From positions 22,808,828 through 22,872,827 of the forward strand of contig CM020509.1 of the NCBI GenBank assembly GCA_009823395.1: 64,000 nt of DNA. The letters run 5' to 3'. Source of the DNA: Thamnaconus septentrionalis. Lineage: Eukaryota; Chordata; Actinopteri; Tetraodontiformes; Monacanthidae. The translations under genes were made by a program, and so were the position numbers. Positions 21,935 through 32,380 of the stretch are shown piece after piece (position 1 is the first letter of the stretch; each line of letters starts with the position of its first letter). Below the pieces are notes generated by a model. That model was not told the DNA's origin, did no database searches, and saw nothing but the letters and a program-made list of their open reading frames with translations.

Positions 21935-24762
21935 ATGACGAGTCCAGCACTATTGAGAGTTATCCTTGGACCAGACAGCAGCCAGAGGGTTGTTTTTTCT
22001 AGTGGTCTGCCATCCACTTTGGCTGAGCTAGAGACTGGCATTAAGACTCAGTGTAAAATAGTGGAACCCTTCCGTCTGCAGTTTATGGACACGCTTTTTG
22101 ACAACGAGTTTGTGAACTTAACAGCAATAGAAGAAATACAAGACAAAGCGACACTCAAAGTTGTGTATACATCCACATACAGCCAACCTCAAGACCCAGG
22201 TGGTGAAGGTTTCTCCTTATCGACAAGTACACCTGATGATGACACATCCTGTTCTGGTGGCAGCACAATCATTCTTTCATCTCCGACATCTACGTCGTCA
22301 CGCTCTTCATGGCCAGAATTATTCTTTGTTCCCCATTTCACATATGATGCAGAATTAAAGCTTGAGAAAGCCAACACAGCTTTCAAACAAAATGGGACGG
22401 TGTTGAGCCCTGATCCAAAGCTAAGGTCGGATGTCTTGGAGGGGTTGATCCAGGAGGTAGTGAATCACACAGTGTATCTCACAGACAGTAAGTTTGACAG
22501 GCCGCTGAAGCACTCATCCTGAGGCATCCATGTTTAAGAGAAAAGACGTCTCCCCTTGGCTACGAAGGATGGAAGATGAGCCTTAAATACAAGTTATCGA
22601 ACTATCGCACACAACTACGCAAAGTAGGATGCCCTGAAGTGTGTGTGAATTCTTTGAGAAATAAACCGGCTGAGAAACGTTCCCCTGCTTTTAACGTTAA
22701 GAAACCAAAGAGAGGTGAAGTGGAATATTGTCCCCCTTTTCCACTTGGAGAATGTGCCCAGTCCCTGGAGAAGATTAGGGTCGAACTCCTGGAAGATGTC
22801 AAGAAGCGCAACAACCGGGAGACAGTTAGGGCTAAGATGGACAAAACTTTTTCTTTGAGAAGGCAAGACGTCATTTGCGATGCTCCCATGATCAGCAATG
22901 TAAAAGAGAGATGGCCAGCTCTTTTTGATGCAGTGGAGGTAAGTTTAAAAAAGATGATTAAAAAAAAGATGGATAATGTGTTCATGAGTAAAAGTAATGC
23001 TTGACTTCATTGGGATGTATTTCCAAATATTCTTTATCAGAACCCAGATGAGTACCGTATTTTCCGGACTATAAGTTGCACCGGTGTGCAACTTGTAATC
23101 TGGAAAATACGGGCACTATGCACAGTGCATGCCATGATATGGTGTGCAGGGGTAGTTTTGATGTTAGAAATGTTTTCTAAAATCTGTCACTGGTGTTATT
23201 TAAAACCATTTTCATGTTGTTTCAGATAAACGCACAATTCAAGCGCATCACAACGATGCCTCTCCAATCCAGGTTTCTGTCACAGCTGGACCTTCTCTCT
23301 GAAAGTCTGCTAAGAGTTTTTGCAAAGCGATCTGGGCAGCAGGGCCAAAAGCTTAAAGAAATAGCTGCTATGATGACAGTAAGAACTTTTTAAATTGTTT
23401 AACTATAAAGTGTATATGAATTACACTTGGTTAGTAAAAAGATTTATATGTATCCATTGCAATGCTCAACTTTCTTTACCTGTGAGTAACGCCCTGTTTC
23501 ATAAAGCAGGTTCAACAAACTGAATCACATCAAATGAAAAGTCGGAGTTTCCCTCATCTCAGGCTCATCATAGCTTCTCAAAGTTTCCAAAAATCCTGTT
23601 TTCGGAAACAGGGCTCTGATACAATGAAATGACCCAGTCATTTTTTTGCGTATTCACTTTTCCACTGTGAGATATTTATCTTTTTTATATAATCTCTGCA
23701 GATTATAAAGTCCATTCCAAACAGATAATTTTAATGTTGTTATGTAGATGCTGGTGTAACATGCTGACTGTTTAAATGTCCGTTTTTGTCTTTGATCACT
23801 TTCTTCCATGTTACTAAAAATTAGATTTCTAAGAAGTCTATTTTCTTTGTTACAATTCTTCAGGATGAAGAATTGTCATCGGGAGTCCCTTTAATGAGGG
23901 ACTCCAGAAGGGAGTCCCTCATTAAAGGACTCTGCATCTATGTAAACGAGAATCCAGACGTCCTGGTGCAGGAATACACAGTCAGTATTTTGATTGGATT
24001 TTGGCTTTTCTACATTTCTAAACTTATTTATTTGACTAACCCTGTGATCCTGCTTGAAATGTTTCAGTCCTCATAAGTCACATTGCAAAAGTGATTCCAG
24101 TATTGAGACAAAAAAGAAAAAAAGAAAAGAAAAGAAAAACACTTCAATTTTGTGATTCTAGTAAATATTTTATAATCTTCTGAAACTGCACTGAAACTTA
24201 CCTTAAAGCAGAATTGGGACTGTGATACAGCCCTAGAGCAAGTACAGGTTAATGATAACAATCATTCAGGAACAGAAAAACATGAGGAGGAAAATTAAAT
24301 GTTAACATTAAGTTGCAAAGGTTTAAAGTTTCTCTTCCTATTTTTCTCTCAGAAATTGACTGTGAGTTGCAGCATTGCACGGTATTCTTTGGCTGCAGTA
24401 ATCTGTTATACATTTTATATGAAATTGAATTAACCATTGGAATCGCTCTACTTTGCCTTAAACCAGGACGTGACTGAGACCACTACACTGAGTGCCATAG
24501 AGACCACAACTGCGGGAATCTACATCAGCAGAGAGATGTTCACATGTTGGAATCATCATTGAGGGGCTGGTGGTTCTCCAGGATTTGGATAATGTGGCGC
24601 TTGCAACAGCCATGCTTTTTGGTCTTTTTTACGCACTGAACATGAAGTATCCGTCACAGCCCCGCTACACGTTGGAAGTGCTGCAAAAGGTGGTCATGGA
24701 GTTAGATGCGACTCGACTCTCAAGGAAAGTCCGAACCCTGAAATTCAAAATGCTCCAGTAAG
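21935..24762 (+). pseudogene. SAMD3-like multicopy fish gene, multi-exon and frameshifted
   Basis: An ATG at 21935 follows a CCTAATAG acceptor-like site. Exon 1 begins TSPALLRVILGPDSSQRVVF, which could be a PB1/ubiquitin-like fold, and has a Ser/Thr-rich middle. The next part (to 22938) has YKLSNYRTQLRKVGCPEVCV and MISNVKERWPALFDAVE. Further exons are 23226-23378 (LQSRFLSQLDLLSESLLRVF), 23864-23980 (GLCIYVNENPDVLVQEYT) and 24467-24762 (LATAMLFGLFYALNMKYPSQ). Splice signals bracket each. This matches the C-terminal region of the sterile-alpha-motif-domain 3-like proteins that are abundant in fish; the SAM domain itself is not visible here. Frame breaks near 22503 and 24545 make it a pseudogene. 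Confidence 0.65.
23881..23932. repeat. Near-perfect hairpin inside a coding exon
   Basis: The left arm 23881-23905 (GGGAGTCCCTTTAATGAGGG then ACTCC) and right arm 23910-23932 are reverse complements except for one extra base, with a 4-nt AGAA loop. It lies in the fourth recognisable SAMD3-like exon, in a region reading GVPLMRDSRRESLIKGL. Confidence 0.9.
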
Positions 24763-25643
24763 AGTTTTGCTGTGTTCCTGGAAGGTTTGGAGAACTGTTC
24801 GCAAATGGATACCACCATCAGAGCCGTGAGGCAAGACACTGTTGACAGGTGTTATTATCCTGCACTTTTGTTCATTTTTTTTTTTTGACTGTTCTGCTCC
24901 TCCTCGCAATCCGCAAGACCACAACAGTGATTCTTGTCTAAATGACATAAATGAGCGCAACATGGAGGAGACATGCTATGTTTACAATGTTAAGATTTCA
25001 AACAGTGTGACTTTGTTGTTAAACATTTTATGTGTTCATGTTCAGTGAGGTGTTCAATGTATTCAATTGGATTGAACAATGTTCATACAGGCCCTTCATG
25101 TGGGATCTGGGATGAAACTTAAACCTTTTGGTTTGTATTTTTTTGGTAGCATTATTCAATTTCAGTTTTTATTTCTCTTTTAAAAAGAAAATAACTTTTT
25201 TCAGGAAGGTAATTTTTGACAGTTTTTCCTAATAAAAGTTTTGACATGCAACTGTTAATTTTCATTTTTAATTGAGGTAAAAAAAATAATAATAAAAAAA
25301 AGGTAACAATTAATAGAGTGAAGTGAAAGGTACAAAGACATTAAAATAAATGATTGCTGGAATGCAATGGTAACTAGTGTTTTTGCATTTTAAATCCATT
25401 CTATAGTTACATGGACTTATACAATTACATTACATATACAATTACATTTGTTATTGTTTTTAATCTTGAAAAACACTGGACAACTGACATTACATATTTA
25501 GTATTGATTCAGAACATCTATCTACTATCACTGCTGTGAAAGTAGACATTTCTTTTGAAAGGTTAGTTGTGGTTAAAGGCCTCCATTGTAAAGTTGTGTT
25601 ATTGACACTAGAATGTAATACTAATGTAGTGCACTGACTAAAA
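24763..25643. other. AT-rich spacer, no gene recognised
   Basis: This follows the SAMD3-like stop and leads to the gypsy LTR. AATAAA-like hexamers occur near 25230-25300. No coding motif is visible. Confidence 0.4.
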
Positions 25644-26087
25644 TGTGTTGAACTGTGTTTGTTTGAATTGCTGTTGTGAAAACTAGTGATAAGTTTGTTT
25701 GGTTCTTTGTGTGGATGGATACTGGGGTGTCCTGTGTTCCGAGGGGTCTTGTGAACATCTCAGGTTGTTTCCAATGATTGATTGAATGGGCTGTGCGTCC
25801 AATGGGATTCGGAGAAGGGGGTGGGTCGAGGAGAGAGAGCGGGAGATGCGGCGTGGTTTCCACGTGAACGGATCTGCTGTTTTTCAACGCCACGGGTCCT
25901 GCCTGCTCAACGCCACAGGTCCTGCTGTTTCAACGCCACGGGTCTGCCCGCTTCGATGCTACGGGATCCAGTCGGCTGTGCCTACTGAAGTGTTTTGAGG
26001 GCCCGTTTCCACGCCAATCGGTTTCGTTTTTTTTCCCAGTGAACTGAAGGTTCAACGGTTTTGTGAGTACTGCCAGTGAGGGCTACA
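25644..26087 (+). repeat. 5' LTR of gypsy-type element (left limit approximate)
   Basis: The right end is fixed by the terminal CTACA followed, two bases later, by the primer-binding site. The left end is set at a TGTTGAACTG, but no second LTR copy was found for comparison, so the start is a guess. Confidence 0.5.
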
Positions 26088-26089
26088 TG

Positions 26090-26107
26090 TGGGGGCTCGT
26101 CCGGGAT
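26090..26107 (+). promoter_or_regulatory. Primer-binding site, tRNA-Pro type
   Basis: TGGGGGCTCGTCCGGGAT is the classical 18-nt complement of the tRNA-Pro 3' end used to prime minus-strand DNA synthesis in several LTR elements. It lies two bases after the LTR end. Confidence 0.9.
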
Positions 26108-26265
26108 CTATATTGTTCACTAGTGTATTTGTGAGCAAAGTTAAAAAAAAAAAAAAAAAAAGACAGAAATTCGGTCAATGCTGACCGAGGTTGTTATAGC
26201 ACTGTAATCACAATATTGAGTGTGTTTTGTGTGACTGGTTTTGAAAAAAAAACAACAAAAAAAAC

Positions 26266-27741
26266 ATGGAGTCCGAACAAATAATCAAATGGTGTGACGA
26301 CAAAGGTATTGATGTTAAGAATTCTATTGTACTTAGTGGGGTTTCTCTTGATGTTACTGATGAGACCATTTATAAGGTACTTGATGAAGCTAAAATGTTT
26401 GGTCGCACTAAAATCAGAGGACGGTGTCTAACACGCACAAACAACAATCAGTCGGTTTTAGTTGAGACCACTGATGACATGACTAAAACTGACTTACCTG
26501 AACAGTTGGTTGCTGGGGACCTGTCAGAATTGTGGGTAGTAAGTGTCCCTGACTTTCAGACTTTCCATGTACCTAGTGACAAAAGAGGTTTCCAATCCAA
26601 GCTAGTATCATTCTTAGCCAGTGAAGGAAAGACTTTAGATGATGTGACAGTTTGCTTAAGACAACGCCTGCCCCACCTGCTGTTCCTGACTTGGATACAG
26701 AGCTTGTCAATGCCATCTCCTTGCTTGTGGAAAAATGTCAAGCCCCACCTATGGACGGACAAGGCTATCGTAAACCTCGCTTCTTCTCAGGCATAAGGCC
26801 AACGCCACCTGGAGAAGAGGAGTATGACTCTTGGGTGGAACAGACCACCCACCTGCTGGATGAGTGGCAATGTTCTGATGTTGTCAAGAAACAGAATCAC
26901 TGAAAGTCTCAAAGGGCCTGCAGCAGATATTGTCCGGGGTTTAAGAGCCACTAACCTCAGTGCCACTGCCAATGAGTATCTTAAGGCCCTAGATACAGCT
27001 TTTGGGACCACAGATAGTGCAGCTGATCTCATGGTAAGGTTCCGTAATACATTCCAGCAAGAAACTGAGAAGTTGTCAGAATACTTACTCACTTTAGACA
27101 AACTGCTGCATGCTGTTCATCGGAAAGGTGGGATCGACGTCACCGACATGAACAGGACACGCATCGAGCAAATTGCTAGAGGTGCTCTCACTCATGATCT
27201 TGCTGCACTTCGTACAAGGATGACTTACAAGCTAAAGCCCGCTCCAAGCTTCACTGAGCTCCTTCGTGAGGTAAGAGAAGAAGAGGGGATGGTTCTTGAA
27301 AGAGAAAGAGTGAAGAATGTTGTTTCTTCATCTGCGGTTAAGTGTGCAGGTTGTGCTACGGCGTCAGTGGTGTAAAAACAACCAGAGTCTGCACCATCAG
27401 TAGCTGTTGGAGTGGAGACCGACCATGCCATAGATAGTCTGAAGAAGGAACTTCAGGGACTTAAAAGTGATATTGCACGCCTGCTATCTGTCTCTGTAGC
27501 CATATCAGAAAGTCCACCACAGCATGCAACCCAGAACCACACTCAAAAAGCTGCTGTAAAATATGCAAGTGGGAAAGAGAGAACTCCCAGATTTCAATAT
27601 GGTGCTAATGTTTTTTGCTACAAATGTGGTGAAGATGGTCACTTTCAGCGGGAGTGTGAAAACCCAGAGAATCTCCGAAAAGTGAATAAGCGTCTCCTGA
27701 AAGCAAAACAGCTGATGGGAAACTTCCCAGGAGCTCAGTAA
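26266..27741 (+). pseudogene. Gag, PNMA-like, with CCHC zinc knuckle
   Basis: The start MESEQIIKWCDDKGIDVKNS, then VLDEAKMFGRTKIRGRC and LWVVSVPDFQ, resembles the N-terminus of vertebrate PNMA (paraneoplastic Ma) proteins, which derive from a gypsy gag (family knowledge). The middle frame (26824-27375) has the capsid-like AAADIVRGLRATNLSATANE and FRNTFQQETEKLSEYLLTLD. The end (27412-27741) carries the nucleic-acid-binding knuckle CYKCGEDGHFQREC. Gag would form the particle and package RNA. Frame breaks near 26660-26830 and a stop at about 27373 split it into three frames. Confidence 0.75.
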
Positions 27742-27812
27742 AGGAACGGCCTGATGCTCTGGAGAGAACATGTTCCACAAAGTGTGATACACTAAAAGAA
27801 AGCAAGGCTGAT

Positions 27813-28124
27813 TTGCCAGAGGGTTTAATTGGACCTAGTTCTGTTGTTACTGTACAAGTTGAGGGCATCTACGCCAAAGCTTTGCTTGATAGTGGGTCCC
27901 AAGTTACCCTGCTGTACCGCTCCTTTTATGACAAGTATCTGAAACACCTGCCCTTGACCCCTATTGAGTGCTTGGAGATTTGGGGCCTCAGTGCAGGCCG
28001 ATATCCATATGATGGTTATATTTGTTTGAAACTTGAGTTTGCTGGAGATGTAGTGGGTGTAGCTAAGACCATAGAAACACTTGTGCTCGTCTTTCAACTT
28101 TGCAGATTCTCCTGTGCCTCCTGA
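27813..28124 (+). pseudogene. Aspartic protease domain
   Basis: The frame shows EGIYAKALLDSGSQVTLLYR with the retropepsin DSG active-site triplet, then HLPLTPIECLEIWGLSAGRY. It follows the zinc knuckle and precedes RT, as in gypsy elements. It would cut the Gag-Pol polyprotein. Confidence 0.75.
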
Positions 28125-28256
28125 GTGGAAGGAGAGGCTGTGTCAGAAAATGATGGAAAGGAAAGAGGTTTTCTCCTGTAGTGAGTTTGACATTGGTTGT
28201 GCAAAGAGCACGCAACACAGCATTCGAGTGACGGAGGACAAACCATTCAGAGAACG

Positions 28257-29506
28257 TTCTAGACCATATGTGTCAAACTCAAGGCCCGCGGGCCAAATGT
28301 GGCCCGCCACGTCATTTTATGTGGCCCGCGAGAGTTTAAAAGGTCAGAGTGTCTAAAAATAAATAGGTCAAAAGCGTGCTTTGACCAAAAACTACATTTC
28401 CCACAATGCCTGTCGACTATGATACCCGCGAAGTGACGCTCACCGCCACTACGCAGAAGTGTTTCCGCATCAATGCTAACGAGTGGAATTCAGAAATAAA
28501 TAATGATCCCAAAATGTCCAGGAAGCGAAAAGTTGATGCAGATGGAAGACCAGTATGTCTTTTGTGTTATGAGGCAGTGTTTGTTGTCAAGGAGTACAAT
28601 CTGCGTCTGCATTTTGACACCAAACACGGAGATAAGTACGCCAAAGCTAGCCTTCAAGAAAAGCAACAAATCGCCCAAGAATTAAAAGGCAAACTGCGGT
28701 TGCAGCAGAGTGTTTTCAAGAAATCCACAGCCAAAAACAGTGCGGCAGTGAAAGCTAGCTTTATTTATTGCATTTTGTTTTGTGTTTGTTATTTTCAGAA
28801 AATGATCAATGGATGGTAGAGAGGGGATCCACTTGGTGTGTTCAAGGACAGGCAGCATCTCCTCTTCAAAAACCTAAAAACTTGACCAATATAGTTGTTA
28901 ACTGAGTCAACCTTTATTTTGTTATTTGTAGTTGATTACATATAATTTATGTGTAGCTGCCGTTGCAATTATTTAGTGTTTGCAGGTTTTATGTGTGTAT
29001 GCAGACAAATTATTGTAATCAAACAGTTGGATGCAAGGCTGTGTTCAGCCTTTTTTTTTAAATGCTACATCTGTCATACATGTTCTTAGCAGCTCACAAT
29101 TGTTGATTTTACAGTAATTAAGACCATTTTAATGGGCTTAATTATGTTATTTATTATGTTATTTTTCTGAGTTTTTTTCAGAGTTATTTATTATGTTATT
29201 TTTCTTTATTCACTTGGATAGTTTGATCCATGATTGATGGAGTTATGTGGGTTTTATAAGCTGACAAAAGGATTTATGTTATAACAGAGCAACAAGCAAA
29301 AATATTTTTTCTATGCAACTGTAATGTGTAAGAACTGATATAACTTGAATAAGTAATAAATTCAGAGTTATTTAACATTAAGGAGTAGTTACATTTACTT
29401 TACATTACATTTAGTTACATTTATAAGTTACATCTGGCCCTTTGAGGACAGCCATTATGCTGATGTGGCCCTCAGTGAAAATTAGTTTGACACCCCTGCT
29501 CTAGAC
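28257..29506 (+). mobile_element. hAT transposon inserted in the gypsy RT, with target-site duplication
   Basis: The element itself spans 28265-29498 (1,234 bp). Its right end AGTTTGACACCCCTG is the inverse of the usual CAGGGGTGTCAAACT; the left end reads CATATGTGTCAAACT, mutated in its first bases. It is flanked by 8-bp duplications TTCTAGAC (28257-28264) and CTCTAGAC (29499-29506), 7 of 8 matching, with the T2/A7 pattern of hAT targets. The host RT frame reads across the site once the insertion is ignored. Confidence 0.9.
28403..28819 (+). pseudogene. BED-type finger N-terminus of the inserted hAT
   Basis: The frame includes KRKVDADGRPVCLLCYEAVF, then KEYNLRLHFDTKHGDKY, a C-x2-C...H-x4-H finger. 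It continues with LQEKQQIAQELKGKLRLQQS. This matches the N-terminus of GTF2IRD2/ZBED5-like hAT transposases. The catalytic domain is absent; the rest of the element is AT-rich noncoding DNA, so it is an internally deleted copy. Confidence 0.75.
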
Positions 29507-29815
29507 GCTTACCTCCAAAGGATTTGGAGGATGTGAGAAAACATTTAAATGATTTGAAAGAAGCTGGAAAGAAAAAACGGCATTTACCTGTCCAGCAGGA
29601 TTTTATCAATTTGAGAGAATGCCACAAGGCATCTGCGGAGCACCAGCCATTATTCAGCGTGTCATGGAGAGGACGGTTGGTGATATGAATCTGCTGGAAG
29701 TGTTAGTGTAACTTGATGATGTCATTGTCATAAATGTCAGTTCTGCTGTCCCTCTGTAACCTATCTTGGACATGTCGTTTCTAGCAATGGCATTGCTACT
29801 GATCCCTCAAAGATC

Positions 29816-30934
29816 GAAGCTGTGAAGTCATGGCCACGCCCAGAGAACATCACTGCTCTCCGTTCTTTTCTTGGTTTTTGCGAATATTACCGACGGTATG
29901 TGAAAGATTTTTCCAGAGTCTGTCATCCGCTCAATCAGCTACTGCAGGGCTGCATTGTGACTGGAAGGCCAGGAGGAAAGACTAAAATGGAAAAGAACAA
30001 CAAAGAGAAAGATAACTCAAAAACAGACATGAAGACAACAGAGTGGTACCACCCCTCAGAGCCGTTTGGGGCAAGGTGGAATGAAGACTGTGAGAAAGCT
30101 TTTGAGACATTAAAGGTCAGTCTTACAGAATCACCTGTCCTAGCAATCGCAAACCCGAATCTGGCTTATGTTCTGCATGTTGATGCAAGTAGAGAATTCT
30201 TAGGAGGTGTCCTCTATCAGGACCAAGGAGAAGGTTTGCGCCCGGTTGCATTTGTAAGTAGGAGCCTCTCTCCGTCAGAAAAAAATTATCCCACGCATAA
30301 ACTTGAATTTCTGGCTTTAAAATGGGCTGTCATTACCAAGCTGCATGATTATCTCTACGGAGTCATGTTTGAGGTTCACACAGAAAACAACCCGTTAACA
30401 TATGTCTTAACCACCGCTAAGTTGGACGGAACAGGACGTAGATGGTTTGCGGAGCTATCAATGTATGATTTCAGCCTGAAATATCGCTTTGGAAAACAAA
30501 ACATTGATGCAGATACATTGTCACAGCATCCTTATGCTGACAGCGATGTGTCTGGTGAAGAGGAAGTGTCCATGTCTCCTACCAACGTCCAAGCTGTCTG
30601 TCACATGTCGTCAATTAGAACACCTCATCCTCACCGTTGCAGAGCTGTTGATCTCCTGGGCTCATCCAAGCATGCTGTACCCAGAGCTTATTGTAGTGTG
30701 TCTTCTGTAAGCACTCAGCCACTGCCCAAAATGTCTTTAGCTGACATCTCACATTCTCAGCAGGAAGACCCATGCATCAGAGAAGTGTGGTGTGCTGTTG
30801 TGCAGAACTGTGCGGACCGGGCTAACAAACAAAAACATCCGGATGTGTCATTGTTGTTAAAAGAGTGTGAAAAGTTAAAGGTCAAGGACTCTGTACTGTA
30901 CCGAATCAGTAAGCCTCCCAACAAACCAGTTTGA
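29816..30934 (+). pseudogene. RT thumb/connection and RNase H of gypsy element
   Basis: The frame opens with VKSWPRPENITALRSFLGFC and YYRRYVKDFS. After a Lys-rich connection comes RNase H: WNEDCEKAFETLKVSLTESP, VLHVDASREFLGGVLYQD (first catalytic Asp), VAFVSRSLSPSEKNYPTHKL with the catalytic Glu following in EFLALKW, and FEVHTENNPLTYV. In the last, the usual TDNxPL reads TENNPL, so a catalytic Asp is replaced by Glu. It ends in FGKQNIDADTLSQHP. The frame is open for 370 residues, the best-preserved part of the element. Confidence 0.85.
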
Positions 30935-30949
30935 CAACAACTCTGACTC

Positions 30950-31745
30950 CCACAGGAGTTCAGAGAAGCTGTTCTTCAGTCTTTGCATGACCAGTCAGGT
31001 TACCTTGGGTTTGACAAAACATATGGGTTGGTGCAAGAGAGATTTTACTGGCCTCGTATGAAAACACAGGTTGAGACGTATTGTAAAAATTGTTCATGGT
31101 GTATTCAGAGGAAAACGCTGCCCAAGAGAGTTGCTGAGTTGTCACATCTTACCAGTGAGGGGCCGATGGATCTCGTCTGTATGGATTTCTTGACAATTGA
31201 GCCTGACTCCAGAAACATATGTAATGTGCTTGTAGTTACAGATCACTACACACGTTATGCTCAAGCTTTTGCGACAAAGGATCAAAAGGCGTCAACAGTT
31301 GCTCAGGTCCTGTGGGAACAATATTTTGTCCACTATGGTCTACCAAAGCGAGTACACTCGGATCAAGGCAGAGATTTCGAAAGCCACTTCATTCATGAAC
31401 TGTTGAGTATGCTTGGTATAAAGAAGTCTAGAACCACACCCTACCACCCGCAGGGTGACCCGCAACCTGAGCGTTTCAATAGAACTCTTCTCAACATGCT
31501 CGGTACTCTTGATACATTCATTTTGAAAGTACGGTTGATACTGGAAGAGACACTGAAGCACAGACATTTGATGTAACGACTGAGAGACATGACAGTGTTA
31601 TAGAGAGTTCAGACGGGGCACGACGGCCTCAAAGACTGAAAAGAGTTCCTACCCGACTAACCTATGACTTGTTAGGGAGTCCAAGCTCTGTGGCAGTTAG
31701 TACTCATACTGTCTCTGTCTACTGTGCGTCTAATGCACCCTCATA
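30950..31745 (+). pseudogene. Integrase of gypsy element
   Basis: The zinc-binding HHCC region shows HDQSGYLGFDKTYGLVQERF and CKNCSWCIQRK. The catalytic core has LVCMDFLTIE (first Asp), HSDQGRDFESHF (second Asp) and GDPQPERFNRTLLNML (the Glu). After 31500 a deletion removes most of the C-terminal domain; only a tail resembling RLKRVPTRLTYDLLGSPSS remains, in another frame. The enzyme would insert cDNA into the genome; this copy is truncated. Confidence 0.85.
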
Positions 31746-32040
31746 GACTTGTATGGCATTAGGGTTAGTGATAAACCCTGTAGACAACAGCGTCCCAGCT
31801 GTAGGAGAATTAACTGGCTGTTTGCGAGGAGTTCTGAAAAGATGATTCTCCTGGTTAAAAACGGGGAGGTTTCCCAACAATATGTAGAAGAATATGGCCA
31901 TCTGTCTCTCACCAGTGACTGTTCTCTGGAAATAATGAAGATCATTGAGGAGTTGCTGGACAGTTCAACTGCAGATGGAGTGATGCACATTATGAACTAG
32001 CTGCCATTCATCTGTCAGTTGTTACCTGTGAGTATGTACA

Positions 32041-32071
32041 TCGTGTGTGTGTGTGTGTGTGTGTGTGTGGC
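32041..32071. repeat. (GT)n microsatellite
   Basis: About 13 GT units next to TGTACATCGTGTG, between the gypsy remnant and the Ig-receptor remnant. Confidence 0.9.
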
Positions 32072-32380
32072 TGTTCTTCATAAAGTCAGACATTGGCAGC
32101 AGCAGCTACAGGACACAGTTTCTATCATTCTGTCCCACGTTTTGATTGGCTCTCAGCAACAAAGTGAAACTGCTGTTGGCCAGAAATGATGATTTAAATG
32201 AAGATGTTTTGAAGAAGTTGTAATTGTCTTCGATTGTTTTCAGTTTATTGCATGAACAGTCTGTTGGTTCGATGTTTAACTTTCCTTCCTTCTGTTCAGA
32301 TTTTCTCCTGAAGCTTCTTCACTGAGGAATATTTGACCTTTGTTTAATGGAAACAAGGCTGTTTGTCTCTTTTGTCTGCA

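Larger units (their letters stand above)
28081..29815 (+). pseudogene. Reverse transcriptase, interrupted by hAT and deleted
   Basis: The N-terminal part ends at KPFRERSRPY, where the hAT element is inserted. It resumes after 29507 with LPPKDLEDVRKHLNDLKEAG, then jumps to GFYQFERMPQGICGAPA. The region between these, which includes the first catalytic motif, is missing. The catalytic box reads V-stop-LDDV (TAA where a Tyr codon is usual) at about 29708. A second deletion follows before YLGHVVSSNGIATDPSKIEA. This RT cannot be functional. Confidence 0.8.
25644..31745 (+). mobile_element. Ty3/gypsy-type LTR retrotransposon with PNMA-like gag, 3' truncated
   Basis: The order is LTR, tRNA-Pro primer site, gag, protease, reverse transcriptase, RNase H, integrase, all on the plus strand; protease-RT-RH-IN is the Ty3/gypsy order. 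No env-like frame follows integrase. The end near 31745 joins a different repeat (CATAGACTTGTATGGC), and no 3' LTR is present. The coding region has frameshifts, two deletions in RT and a hAT insertion, so the copy is dead. Confidence 0.85.

Noticed and set aside
26090..31745. Endogenous retrovirus with envelope
   Set aside because: The domain order and gag type fit Ty3/gypsy, and no envelope-like frame with signal peptide and transmembrane segment follows integrase before the breakpoint.
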